Below are positions 26,433 through 36,258 of a DNA stretch of 53,577 nucleotides, one piece after another. The notes under the pieces were generated by a model. That model was not told where the DNA came from and ran no database searches. It saw nothing but the letters and a program-made list of their open reading frames with translations. How positions within the stretch are numbered: position 1 is the stretch's first letter; each line of letters starts with the position of its first letter. The translations under genes and the position numbers were made by a program. The stretch covers positions 1 through 53,577 of the forward strand of contig LELG01000001.1 of the NCBI GenBank assembly GCA_001045575.1, given 5' to 3'. This DNA is from Candidatus Burkholderia pumila (GTDB taxonomy: Bacteria; Pseudomonadota; Gammaproteobacteria; Burkholderiales; Burkholderiaceae).

Positions 26433-27516
26433 CTAAGAACGGGAGTCCAGATACAGGCACTGGTTGTCCCAGTGATTCGTGATCGTGGTGGTCTCGATGA
26501 CGCCGGTCGCCCAGCCATCGTTTTTCGCCTGCAGGACCGGAATGAGCGGGCAGTTGTCGTTCTGGTCGCACTGGTTCATCAGCTCGATCCACTCCCAGTA
26601 GAGATGTGGTACGCGCACTTGTCGGAACCCGGCTGACAGCTGGTGGAATCCTTCAGGATGTAGACGGGCACATCACGGATGGAGTCTTCCCAGTGCGGGT
26701 GGGTCATCACCAGCAAATAGCCGGGACCGCCGCCGACGATCTGGGTCCATGACGCCGCCGGAATGCCGACGATGTCCTTCGGCACTTGCACGAGTGGCAT
26801 TGCGCACGGTGCCACCCTGAATGCCGAACGCGTCGGCCGTCATGTCGATATACGCATGATCCTTCGCCTGCGCATCGCACTTCGCAAAGATCTTGACGTA
26901 GTCGACCGTGTTGCGCGCGAGGTCGAGTGTCTAAAAGAGTTCACCCGGCTGACAGCTCATCTGTACATCGACCGAGAGGATCTTCTGGCAGGACTGGTTG
27001 CCGAGCGTCTGGGTTTCAGTGCAGGTTTCCGTGGTCGTCTTGCCGAGAATCTTTTCCTGCTCGACATGGCATTGCTGGGTGTCGCTGCCCTGTGCCCTGC
27101 CGGGATTGGCGACCAGGTTCTTCGACCCGGTCATCAGCGGGTCCTTATCCTTGCCGATCCTGAATTTCTGGCGCTGACCGGGATTGCGCGTCATAAAATT
27201 AACGGCATAGCACTCCTGCTGGTCGAATGCCGAGCCTGCCCTGTAAGACTGGCAGGTGATTTGTTTTTGTGAGCCGGCCGCTATGTTCTTGCAATTGCCA
27301 GCGAAATCCTTGCCTGCCTGAAACGCCACGTTGGGTGTGGACTGCGCAAATGCCACGAAAGCAGCCAGGCCGAGAAGGCCGGCGGCTGTGCGAATGAAGC
27401 GGCTGCGGTTGTGGAGCCGGGAGATCGGAAGGGAAGCGAGCAGGCACGCGGCCTACCATCTCGGGCACGCCTAGATGAGAAACGAGTCGCCGTAGCGCGC
27501 TGAGTATTGTCACCAT
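26433..27516 (-). pseudogene. traN: TraN-like protein, N-terminal half
   Basis: ATG 27516 opens a leader that after a frame change becomes a signal peptide (FIRTAAGLLGLAAFVAFAQS). The mature part VAFQAGKDFAGNCKNIAAGS resembles the RAGSDFA start of F TraN and is followed by TTETCTETQTLGNQSCQKIL. After further breaks come HAYIDMTADAFGIQGGTV, WTQIVGGGPGYLLVMTHP, PVYILKDSTSCQPGSDKCAY and the end VIETTTITNHWDNQCLYLD. It stops at 26433, ten bases before the start of the second half. Length and Cys content fit the N-terminal domain of TraN. Confidence 0.7.
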
Positions 27517-27517
27517 G

Positions 27518-28361
27518 TCAATGTTCTCCCAGGTTCGCGAGCATGCGCTCGGCAAGCGTCCGATAGTCCGGTGCGCACTGACTGATTTCGCGAAGTGCAT
27601 ACGATACGGTTACGTCACCCGACACGCCCACGAAATTTGTCGGCAGCGCGCACCCTTCGGTATCGAGCTCGAGCGCATGCTCTGCCTTGACGAGCACGAT
27701 CGCTGGTACGGTGTTGATACGGTATTGCTTGAATGCATTCGGATTGATCTGCACTGCAGACGCGTCGACGCCGAGCGCCTGAATTGTGCTTGCGGTTGCT
27801 TTAAGCGACCGGTCTTTCAGCACGCAACACGACGGCACCGCCAACGCGTGCCACGTCGCGCGTGAGGTGCCTGAGCGATTCCGCCGGCATCGAGAGGCTT
27901 GCAAAAGCGAGGAACTCTTCCTGCCTGCGTGCCTGCGCCCGCGCCGCATAGCGTTGGGCAACGGCCAGCGGGTCGACTTGCGCGCGCGGTGGCGTCGGGA
28001 TGTCGGGAAAGGCATTGCCTGCTGGCGAGCGCCCAAGTTCCGGATTCGCAAACATGGGTTTGCGCTCCTGTTCGATACCTGCCTGCTCAGCTGAGATCTG
28101 TGCGTCGGGAGGTATGCGCTGCTGTACGGTCTGCGCATGGGCCGCAGGGAGAAAGGCCAAGACGACACCGAGGGTCAGCGCGAAAACGATGAGGGTCGGG
28201 CCGCGGCCGTGGCCTCCCGTACGACGTTCCGGCGCGAGGGCATGCTGATGCGGTGAAACAGGAAGGACATGGGTAAGCGCGAACAGATAGGCGAAGAGCA
28301 CGAAAAAGAGCAGGAGGAGCAGCCCCTGGTGGCGCACGAACTCATCGTAGTCTGGTGTCAC
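27518..28361 (-). pseudogene. trbC: Conjugation protein TrbC, F-type, single frameshift
   Basis: This is the type-F pilus assembly protein TrbC, periplasmic. The start is GTG 28361 overlapping the traU stop (GTGA). The N-terminus is membrane-associated (HQGLLLLLFFVLFAYLFALT), then a second hydrophobic signal-like segment LIVFALTLGVVLAFLPAAHA, a linker, and the TrbC domain FLAFASLSMPAESLRHLTRD. After a one-base shift near 27830 it continues LKDRSLKATASTIQALGVDA, FKQYRINTVPAIVLVK and CAPDYRTLAERMLANLGEH. The fused N-terminal membrane segment is longer than in F TrbC. Only one lesion is seen. Confidence 0.82.
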
Positions 28362-29379
28362 GGCAGCACTCCCAGGCAGCAGTTTTTCTTGCGGAATATT
28401 TCGTAGGCGAAGTCTTCGCCCTTGTACGGGTAACTGCGGCCCGCGCCCCAGATTGCCGTGGTACGACCGTATGGCTGGCAGCGGCGGCCGTTGATTTTTG
28501 CGGTCTGCGGAATCGGGTAGAGCATTTCGTATTTGTACTGGGTCTTGTCCATCACGGGTATGATCTCGTGGTCCTGCACAGTGCGTTGCCGCCCGCGGTT
28601 CGCCACATCAGGCCTTCGCGATGCAGCTTGGCGGTCATCCCGATCGACGAGTAGTGAACTTGCCTGTACGTGCGAGACGTGCGCCTGGACGTGGCCATTG
28701 AACGGATAGATCGAACCGTTGCAACCCGCACACCAGAAGAGCGCATTGCTGCCGAAACCGGCGCTCGACAGGACGCAGTCGCCTGCACATGCGGCCTGCG
28801 CGATCGGGTTGCCGAACAGGAAAGTCTCGGGGTTCAGCAGCATGGTGAGCTCGTCATCGTTCCAGGTCGGATCGATTTCAGTGAGATACGCGAGACGTCG
28901 AACTTGCCGGTCTCGAGGCAAGGGGAGTCGAGCAGGATCTCCAGCCAGAAGAGGATCGGGTCGACATACCAGTGCACCTGATACGCGACTGTTTTGTTAG
29001 ATCGGCTTGCATGCACACCTCGCCCTCGGGCGCGCGGATGCCCGGATCGATCTTGATGCCGCCCAGCGACACGAAGCAGTAGGGCACGCGGGTCACGTCG
29101 ACGCGGCGTACCGGCCCCAGAATCCGGTCTTGATGCCGACGACGGACTGCATGCGCATAGCAGGCCACCCGGATTGGCGGGATATTCCTGGCCGGCGGTG
29201 ATGATCGGCGTGCCGCCCAGCGAAATCGGAAAGACGCAGCTCCAGCAGATATCGGTGATCGGGTTCGCGAACTTGCCGTTGCAGTTGGACGAAACGGCGG
29301 AGGCAGTGGCCGACGCGTTCGCGGTGAGCAACATCGCGCCGATCAAAACTGATCCAGCCCCGAAATTCTCAATGACCAT
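28358..29379 (-). pseudogene. traU: Conjugation protein TraU, F-type, frameshifted
   Basis: TraU is a periplasmic protein needed for DNA transfer. ATG 29379 gives MVIENFGAGSVLIGAMLLTA (signal) and the TraU signature CNGKFANPITDICWSCVFPI SLGG. After breaks come GIKTGFWGPVRRVDVTRVPY-like and FVSLGGIKIDPGIRAPEGEV, then PIAQAACAGDCVLSSAGFGS and FWCAGCNGSIYPFNGHVQAH, EMLYPIPQTAKINGRRCQPY and the conserved end EDFAYEIFRKKNCCLGVLP. About four frameshifts. It closes with TGA 28358. Confidence 0.9.
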
Positions 29380-29389
29380 GGATTTTCGA

Positions 29390-29395
29390 TATAAT
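29390..29395 (+). promoter_or_regulatory. Rightward -10 hexamer near the traU start
   Basis: A perfect TATAAT lies 27 bp upstream of the rightward coiled-coil gene. No strong -35 is seen at 17 bp. It overlaps the 5' leader of traU on the other strand. Confidence 0.4.
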
Positions 29396-29422
29396 CCGGC
29401 TATCTGTGCGGGGATCCCCATC

Positions 29423-29709
29423 ATGGCTGCCGTCGTTGTATTCGACACGTTGAAGTTCGCCCGACGCCTCAAGGAGGCGGGGATTCCGGCTGTGCAGGCG
29501 GAAGCCGAAGTGCTGGCCGAAATCTTTGAGACAAACCTCGACGAGTTGGTAACGAAGCGGATTTAAAGGCCGAAATACGTGAACTCGAATTACGCACCGA
29601 ACCGCGTTTCGCGAAAATCGAAGGCGAAATTACGCTCATCTCAAATGGATGCTCGGCTTCCTGATTGCAGGCGTCGCGTCGCTGGTCATCAAAACTTTCT
29701 TCCACTGAG
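29423..29709 (+). pseudogene. DUF1640-like coiled-coil membrane protein, damaged
   Basis: Rightward gene inside the leftward tra operon. ATG 29423 gives MAAVVVFDTLKFARRLKEAG, IPAVQAEAEVLAEIFETNL and DELVTK, then a frame change, AEIRELELRTEPRFAKIEGE, another change, and the C-terminal membrane helix MLGFLIAGVASLVIKTFFH. This is the standard layout of DUF1640/CCDC90-type proteins: FDTLKFARRLKEAG, coiled coil, one C-terminal helix. These are common on mobile elements and of unknown role. Confidence 0.7.
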
Positions 29710-29710
29710 G

Positions 29711-29864
29711 CGCGGCTATACGGATAACGTCGTTCAGACACTGGCTCAACCGCATCAGCAGCACGCTTGAACCCGATGGACTGTTTTTCTGGGGCATCGC
29801 ATGTGCAGCGCTGTTGCTGCCGCTGGTAGCGCTCGGGTGGGGCAACCCTGATCCTATCCCTTGA
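29711..29864 (+). other. Possible small membrane protein, no clear start
   Basis: Directly after the coiled-coil gene and on the same strand, one frame reads ITSFRHWLNRISSTLEPDGL, FFWGIACAALLLPLVALGW and ends NPDPIP. The hydrophobic segment and short ends look like a small membrane protein, but no start codon is found; it may have been lost. Confidence 0.3.
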
Positions 29865-29928
29865 AGCGCCTCGTCTGTGGCGTGCAGCGCCGCCTGCATC
29901 CTTTCTCTCATTCCGCTGGTTGAGCGCA

Positions 29929-30570
29929 TCATTGCAATTCCCTGGCCGGTATCACCGACAGCTCGAGTTGCCTGCCTTGCTGCCGGATCACGGCCGGCAC
30001 CGTTGAAATACCAAACCGCTGCGTCAGCACACCGTGCTAATCGAAGTAGACCTGCGTCTTGAACTGCTTTGTCAGCTCGAGCCAGGAGCCGGCGATCAGG
30101 ATCGGTTTCACCCGTGCGTTCGGGTGGTCCAGCATGCGCACGACGCCGGCGGTCTGCTCCGGATCGAGCCCGTCGAAGAACACGAGCGTCTCGGTGAAGG
30201 GCATCAGGTCAAGTGGATTGAGCTTCGTTCCCGCCGGAATCATGACGCGGCCGTCTTCTGTCATCACCGGACTGGAGTAGGTCACCGTCGGATCGATCAG
30301 TCGCGCACTACGCTCGGTCGCCGTCCGCATCCCTTCCACGGGCGCCGGGTGTTGGGCGCTGTTGAGCGAACGATGGGCCGCCACGCCCTGCAGACGCTTG
30401 AGCTCACCGGTGCGCTCCTTCGCGCACAGCGTCGCGACGATCTGCTCGATCGCGTCCGGTTCGGCAATCGGGTAAGTTGGCCCGATGGTGCCCAGCAGCA
30501 TCCCGGCATGGATTACCGTGATCGATCCTGCCATCAGGGTCACGCCGAGCGTCCACCTAGAAAATTTCAT
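29929..30570 (-). pseudogene. traW: Conjugation protein TraW, F-type, premature TAG
   Basis: This is a periplasmic F-type assembly protein. ATG 30570 gives the signal peptide MKFSRWTLGVTLMAGSITVI; the mature protein follows in one frame with GTIGPTYPIAEPDAIEQIVA, TVTYSSPVMTEDGRVMIPAG, LMPFTETLVFFDGLDPEQTA and AGSWLELTKQFKTQVYFD. A TAG at 30037 then stands where relatives have CAG; the same frame continues HGVLTQRFGISTVPAVIRQQ to the stop at 29929. Only this nonsense codon spoils a 213-codon gene, removing the last 36 residues. Confidence 0.9.
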
Positions 30571-31097
30571 AGGCCCTCCCGATGACGTCGCGCTGCGGAA
30601 TGTTTCCGGTCAACGCGTAGCGCGAGTCCAGGCTGTTCGGATTGGGCGTCGCAACAAAATAGTGCCTTCAGGTATCACGCCGGGCGCGGCCGGCGTCAGC
30701 GCAACGACCGCGAGAGTGGTGGGCTTCGTGCGGCCGATGGCGGTTTCGTTGACGAAATAGATCCCGCCCCGGATCGACACGATGTCGCCGCCAATACCGG
30801 CGACCTGCTTGGTGAAGGTCATGCCACACGGGTAAGTCGCCCCGCCATGCCAGCGAAACGCGACGAGCTCGCCTCGCGTGACGGGCTCGCCAATATGCGT
30901 GACATAGAGCGAACCGGGCAGGCTGTGCGTCAGGTTGACGGAATGTCGAACCACGGGATAACGGACCAGCAGGCGAACCCGGCGAGACCCAGCGTGCCGA
31001 TCGTCGCCATTGCGGCAAACCGGACGCGGCAGTACCAGCGTGAACGGGCCGGCCAGCAGGAGGAGACGGCAGGGGGTAGAGGCGGGCGTGGCGTCAT
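30557..31097 (-). pseudogene. TraF-type conjugative signal peptidase (S26), frameshifted
   Basis: S26 peptidases of this kind process pilin or other transfer proteins. From ATG 31097 the N-terminus is basic with a transmembrane segment MATIGTLGLAGFACWSVIPW. After a frame change the catalytic Ser region RHSVNLTHSLPGSLYV is seen, then PVTRGELVAFRWHG, the Lys region GMTFTKQVAGIGGDIVSI, and PEGTI. A missing T in a T-run near 30660 shifts the end, DSRYALTGNIPQRDVIGRAY EIF, which overlaps the traW start. Catalytic residues are present but the frame is broken twice. Confidence 0.8.
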
Positions 31098-31110
31098 CGT
31101 ATGCGTTCCC

Positions 31111-31354
31111 TTACGACCAGTACCGTGCGCGGCGCGCGACGAGAATCGCGATGACGCCGTACGCCAGGCACCCCAGTGCGCCACCCATACCTGCAGCAAT
31201 GAGCGTCACCGCCGCACACACCACGGCGAGGCAGCCGATAAACAGCCAGAAAAGGGGAGATCGGTGTCCAGCGCGGTGACACAGACAGCGAACAATCTGG
31301 CCCGGTAGTTTGCGCGTGGGTTTGACCAGATAGCGCGCGGGCGGCCTCAGTCAT
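31111..31354 (-). pseudogene. Small two-helix membrane protein of the tra cluster, frameshifted
   Basis: ATG 31354 (MTEAARALSGQTHAQTTG), then in another frame LFWLFIGCLAVVCAAVTLIA and GMGGALGCLAYGVIAILVAR, ending RRARYWS. A small protein with two close transmembrane helices, situated between the regulator and the signal peptidase. Position and size are like small accessory membrane proteins of F-type clusters. Family not identified. Confidence 0.5.
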
Positions 31355-32167
31355 GATGCTCTCCGTTGAGGGAGAGGTCCCAGGCGTTCAACCGTTCCAT
31401 CGCGTCGTAAGCCGCGAGGGCATCGCGATTCTGGATGGCTGCGTCAAGCGCGGACAGCGCGTCGCGTTCGCCGTTGCCCGGCGCAGCACCCAGCATCGCG
31501 CGCGTGGGATGCATCGGATCCGGTACCGGCGCAACGAAACACGTCATCTGCCGCAGGACCTGGTTTTGGCATGCTGCGAGCACCGCGACGTGCAAATCGC
31601 GCCTGGCGCTTTCGTACTGTTCACACTGTTCCCGCAAGGTGGCGGTGAGGCGTGCCGGCAGGCCCACTGGATGGTTTGCCGGACGAAGTCGCTCGCGTGG
31701 ACCGCGGCCTGTGCCGCAGCGAACGGCTCGACAAGCTGGCGGATGATGGCGAGATCCTGCAGGAAAGGCGAATCCATTGCCGATGCGAGCCGCGCGACAC
31801 GTTCGAAGCGCCAGTCGACCACGTTCCGGTCGACGATGCGCCAGTCGTGTTCATCGACAATCCGGGTGCCGGACTTGGGCCGCACCTCGACCATGTTGCG
31901 TGCAAGCAGCCGGTTGATCGCCTCGCGTAAGACCGTGCGGCTGACGCCGAATTCGGTAACCAGTGCATCCTGCGGCGGCATCGCCTGGCCGGGATAGCTA
32001 CGCGCGACGATCGCGCCGGCAAGCCGGTCGAGGCTCATTTCCACACGCGAACGAGTAAATTCCGGAAAGGTGATCGGCGTGCGGGTGTCGTGTGGTGCCG
32101 GTGTGCTGGCGCGCACATTTGTGGCATCGGCCGGGCAGTGGGGCCAGCAGGGTCTGGAGGGCATCAC
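31347..32167 (-). pseudogene. GntR-family regulator with FCD domain, frameshifted
   Basis: The winged-helix region reads MSLDRLAGAIVARSYPGQAM, PPQDALVTEFGVSRTVLREA and INRLLARNMVEVRPKSGTRI, the GntR signature. The FCD effector domain follows (DSPFLQDLAIIRQLVEPFAA). A frameshift after RQTIQWA leads to LPARLTATLREQCEQYESAR, RDLHVAVLAACQN and the C-terminal helices, ending at 31347 next to the following gene. FCD regulators usually sense small carboxylates; finding one within a conjugation operon is unusual. The start is uncertain: ATG 32167, or TTG slightly upstream. Confidence 0.8.
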
Positions 32168-32187
32168 TGTTCAAGTTAGTACCTCTT

Positions 32188-32761
32188 TCAGTAGGAAAGC
32201 GCATAGTCGACGCCCTGGTTCCAGCGCGACTGCCAGTGGTTGAGATAGCTGCGGGCAAGATCGGGGCAGCCGGTAAGCAACAAGGCGTTTTCGCTGCTGT
32301 TATGACGTAGCGCTGCCGCGCTGTAGTTCAGGGAACCCGTCTCAACTACCCGTCTCGAAACTGTATCGGTATCCGAAACGATAAATTTCAAATGATGGAT
32401 CGGCCAGGCGGAAATCGTGCGAGTCGGAATGCCGGCCTGGACGAGCGCGTTCAGTGCCGCCTGCTGGGTTCGCTTCGAACTCTCTTTCGCATCGGCGAGG
32501 ACTGCGACGTCGACCCCGCGACGTTTTGCGCCAACAAGTGCTCGCCGCAACGGTTGGCGACGTGAACGTGTACGCGGCCAGTCGGATCGACTGCCGCGCC
32601 CGGTCGATTGCCGACAGAGCGATCTGTTCGGCGCTGCCTTCGGGTGAATAGCCGACGTCGACCGCGCAGGTAACCGCCGCCTGCACAGGTAGCGTGTACG
32701 TGACGGCGAAGGCGATGAGAACGCCCGCCAGCGTATGACGCCGAACGGCAGGAAAGTACAT
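32188..32761 (-). pseudogene. PLD-family endonuclease (Nuc-like), frameshifted with an insertion in the active site
   Basis: From ATG 32761 a signal peptide LAGVLIAFAVTYTLPVQAA is followed by the Nuc-type domain DVGYSPEGSAEQIALSAIDR ARQSIRLAAYTFTS. After a frame change come GVDVAVLADAKESS, the catalytic HHLKFIVSD and ETGSLNYSAAALRHN, then ENALLLTGCPDLARSYLNHW. The HxKx4D part is followed by an extra SRRVV before ETGSLN, lengthening the spacing of the HKD motif by five residues. Such nucleases occur on conjugative plasmids. Two lesions make it inactive. Confidence 0.82.
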
Positions 32762-32785
32762 TCGCTATGCCACTGATCATGGGAG

Positions 32786-33096
32786 TTATTTTTCATCGGG
32801 CGTCTCTAGTTTGCGTGGTGGCGGATCGATCGTCAAGGGTGTGACTTTCGGCTCGATCGTGTATTCGCCCGGCGTCGCGGGTGCAAGTTTTGCAAGCAAG
32901 GCGAGCGCCCACGCGGGTTGATGGGTGTCGAGAGCGTCACGTCGATCACAGGCAGCACGGGCGCGTCGTTGTCGGCTTGCGGGACCGATGCCGTGATCGA
33001 GCCGGTCGTGGCCGCAGTGACTGACGACGGCGCAGCGGCTGGGGCGACGCCGCCAGTTAGCGGAAAATTCTCTGGATATTCGACGACGATGTTCAT
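32786..33096 (-). pseudogene. Small protein of the tra cluster, frameshifted
   Basis: ATG 33096 overlaps the trbI stop (ATGA). The frame reads MNIVVEYPENFPLTGGVAPA, a Thr/Ala/Pro-rich stretch and PVLPVIDVTLSTP. After a shift near 32925 it reads HQPAWALALLAKLAPATPGE YTIEPKVTPL and ends PRKLETPDEK. About 100 aa, Pro-rich and without membrane segment. Unknown. Confidence 0.5.
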
Positions 33097-33631
33097 TTCC
33101 GCACTCCGGCTGGTGGGTCCAGCTTGAGTCGCGCACGCAGCACATCGGTGTAGTCGATAATGGATTCGGTATTCAGAATGGCCGCCTTGTTGATTAGCAC
33201 GCAATGACAGGACTGGCCGAGCGAGTCCACCGCAACCGACAGGTCGCGCGCGAACCGTCCCGTCTCGTTGACCGCTGCCTGCGCATCACTTGCACTCGGG
33301 GCAGCCTGAGCACTGTGCGTTGAACGAAACACGGCGAGCTGGCGTGCCTGTGCCGATTCGACAAGCTTCTGCAGATCAACCGTTGCGACCGGCGGCACCC
33401 GATGCGAAATGACGGTGTAAAGGAGGGGCTGATCACGGCGAGCGTCACCAGTGACGAGGCGAGAACTGGCACGAAGTATTTCAGCCAGTCCGCCGTCGAG
33501 CCTCTCATCCAGTTCCGGTGTGCCGGGCGCGTCGCAACGGAAAGATCGATGGGCGCCGCCGCGGCCGCGGGCGCGGAGCGATCGGGCGGCAACGTGGGCT
33601 CCGTCCGGCCAGAATTCGATTCGGTCGTCAT
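33093..33631 (-). pseudogene. trbI: Conjugation protein TrbI, F-type, frameshifted
   Basis: F TrbI is an inner-membrane protein influencing pilus retraction. ATG 33631 gives MTTESNSGRTEPTLPPD, a Pro/Ala linker and then the membrane-proximal block GSTADWLKYFVPVLASSLVT LAVISP. After a frame change LYTVISHRVPPVATVDLQKL VESAQARQLA and SLGQSCHCVLINKAAILNTE follow, with the end LDPPAGVRK. The C-terminal frame is fused to the upstream traC frame by an indel. Its stop overlaps the next start. Confidence 0.75.
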
Positions 33632-33639
33632 GCCGCAGC

Positions 33640-36256
33640 CCTCTGCGACGGCGCTCAAGCATGAGCTCGAGCGCCTGGAAGTGAGAGTACCCTTGCGCGA
33701 TCAGATGGTTGCGCTCCTCGACATACTCCTCCCCGGTTGAAGTGGCCACCAGCAGCGCAAATGGGTCCGGGATATGCCGTACCCGCATCTGCCCGTCTGG
33801 GGAGTCGATGATCATCTCGGAAAACTGACCGTCTTCCTTCTGCAGAGAGCGGATCATTTTCTCGACAGCGGGCGTGAAGCTGGCAAGCCCTTCGCGGATC
33901 AGGTTGTCGAGCTTCTGCTTGTCCTGCCGCAGAATCAGCTTCCAGTCCGCATTGTTGTAGGCGGCCTTCGATGCATCGTTCTTGTACGCATCTTCAATCG
34001 ATTGCGTGCCGAGCACGAAAATGCCCTTGTACTTACGCGCGCGCCGGTAACCCTCCTCGATGAAGAGCGCCGTTTCACGGTCGTCACCGAGCAGCTGCTA
34101 GGCTTCGTCGATCACGCAGAGTTTGGGCAGGTTGCGTGGCGACATGTACATGTTGTGCGCGATACGGCTGGTGAGTGCGAACAGCACCACGCGACGCAGT
34201 TCGGGCGCATCCTTCAGTTCCTCGAGTTCGAGGCAGGTCAGATCATTGTCGAACGAGATGTTCGCCTCGCCGTCGAAGAAGCGACCGTAGACGTCGCCCT
34301 TGCAGAAAGGACGCAGTTGCCGGCCGAGCTCGTAGGCAATTCGCTCGGTGTGTCCATGCTCGTTCTTGATTTCGGATTACAGATACTCGGAAATCAGCGT
34401 CGGATTGGATTCGCGCCCGTGCTGGTTCCAGACCGGCGTGATGGCCTCTTGGCCTCTTCGATGAAAATATGCATACGGCAACCATTGAGCAGTGCTTCGG
34501 GGGACGCCATGCGGGCGATGAGCGGCTTGAGCATCCGCAATTCCTGCTCGAAGGTGTTTTCCTCATCGAGCCCGACCCACGAGAACGGATTGATACAGAT
34601 GTTCGAGTTGAGCTTGAAGCGGATGAACGCACCGTCGAAGCATGTTCACGAAATTCTCGTAGCCGCCCACATCGATGATCGAGCAACGTGCGCCCACACT
34701 TCGATAGCCGAACGCCACTTCGTTCAGTGTCACGGTCTTGCCAGCACCTGACACGCCGGATGCATACAGGTTGTAGTTGCCCTGACGGTTGCGATAAAAG
34801 TCAACCGGCGTAATCGTGCCGCGCCGACCGTAGAACAGCATAATTGGGATTGCCGTTGCCAGCCCACTCGCCGAGCACGGGCGACATGTATGTCTACGGC
34901 GTTGACGGTGGTTTTCTGGCTCATCAGGCGGTTGCGCTTCAGATCGCCGCGCGCGCCCTTCGTGAGCGTCATTGGCAGGCTGGCGTATAGCGCCTGCAGG
35001 TTGAGCATGCGCAGCGGGACAATCCGGAAGCCGATGTTGTCCCAAAGATTGATCGCAGTCTGGCTGTACTGGTTGATCTGTTGTCGCGGAGCAAACAGAA
35101 CCAGCGTGTGATAGAGCTCACACATCTGCCCGCCCGCGTCGAGCTGGACCTGGACCATCTTCCAGTCACGGCTCTGCGCAGCCAGGCTCGGCTGGAACTT
35201 GGCTATCTTCGATTCGGCGTTCTGTTGAGCAACGAGCCGTGCGAACCTGGACGCAGCTGTCGACCACGTTGCGATCGAGCGTAAAAATTCCACCGCAGAT
35301 CAGGTATGGACACGGATACTGCAGCTGGGTGTCGGTGAACCAACCGATGATGCCGGTCATTTCCCACAGGTGTTCCTTGCGCGGATAGCGTTGCACGCCG
35401 AACGCGCGCGTGGCGACGCGCGTATCGGATTCGTCGTCGGCAGGCGGCACCCCGAACAGGATCTCGGTCGTGCGTACGCGCGCGCGGTGCCCGAACGCGG
35501 TGACCTGCTCCCGGATCGGCCGGGTTGGGTCGTAGCGCAGATCCGGCATCGGTTCGCTGTTGAACAGGTATTCGGGATTGAAAATCGGGAACAGGAACGC
35601 GATCAGATCGTCGGCATCCATGTGCCGCGCCGGGAGCTTGCCCGCGCGCAGCGACGACATCAGTGTGGATTTCAGGTCGGCCATGTCGCTGACGAGCGTA
35701 TGGTCGGCGTGCGAACCCGAGCGCGTGACGGAGAACACCAGGCGCGTTTGTTTGACGAGAAAGGGCGTCGATTCCCACAGCGACTGCCCCTGCATCGAGC
35801 GGATGTAGTCGGTGCGCCGACGCGCGATCTCGAGAAACATTGGATCGACCTTCCCGGCTTCGACGGCCTCGTGCCGTAAGTCTTCGTAGTGTTCGAGCAA
35901 CGCGTCGACCCGCGTCGAGCCGAACAGGCACCATTGCACGCCGGTGCCGGGCGGGATCGGCGTGAAAAGGTCGTCAGCTGGCTGACCATATCTTCGTCGG
36001 CATCCGTCTGGGGAACGACGGAGAAGCAGAAACTGACCGCGTTGTCGTTGAAAAAAGAGGCCGGTCTTTTCGTCATACTGGTCGTACTTGAGAATCTGGT
36101 GAAGGCCTGCTGGCGACATGCCTTCTCGCAACGCAAATTCAGCGTGGTCTCGATATCGTCCTGTACGGGCGTTTCGCCAAGGACGGCATCGCGCCAGAAG
36201 GAACGGGCGGCGTCGCGCGCCTGCCTGAGCCAGGATGGGTCGAAAATCTGAGCCAT
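33640..36256 (-). pseudogene. traC: Conjugation ATPase TraC, F-type (VirB4-like), multiply broken
   Basis: TraC is the VirB4-type ATPase of pilus assembly. ATG 36256 opens MAQIFDPSWLRQARDAARSF. Further parts: MSPAGLHQILKYDQYDEKTG, TPIPPGTGVQWCLFGSTRVD, LICGGIFTLDRNVV, Walker A GVSGAGKTVTLNEVAF, FDGAFIRFKLNSNICINPFS and the Walker B region CVIDEA. Directly after IDEA a TAG (34098-34100) replaces the usual Trp. A TAA lies at 34377-34379, and an 8-bp tandem duplication at 34443-34458 breaks the IEEAITPVWNQH region. The C-terminal part ALELMLERRR runs on out of frame into trbI. Confidence 0.93.
34443..34458. repeat. 8-bp tandem duplication that breaks traC
   Basis: ggcctctt is present twice in succession. 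Removing one copy gives IEEAITPVWNQH in a single frame, so the duplication is one of the inactivating lesions. Confidence 0.93.
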
Positions 36257-36258
36257 GA

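Noticed and set aside
33093-34016. A 307-aa fusion of TraC and TrbI as a real protein
   Set aside because: Intact systems have an ATGA overlap here; an indel merges the end of traC with the trbI frame, and TrbI's N-terminal half is in another frame.
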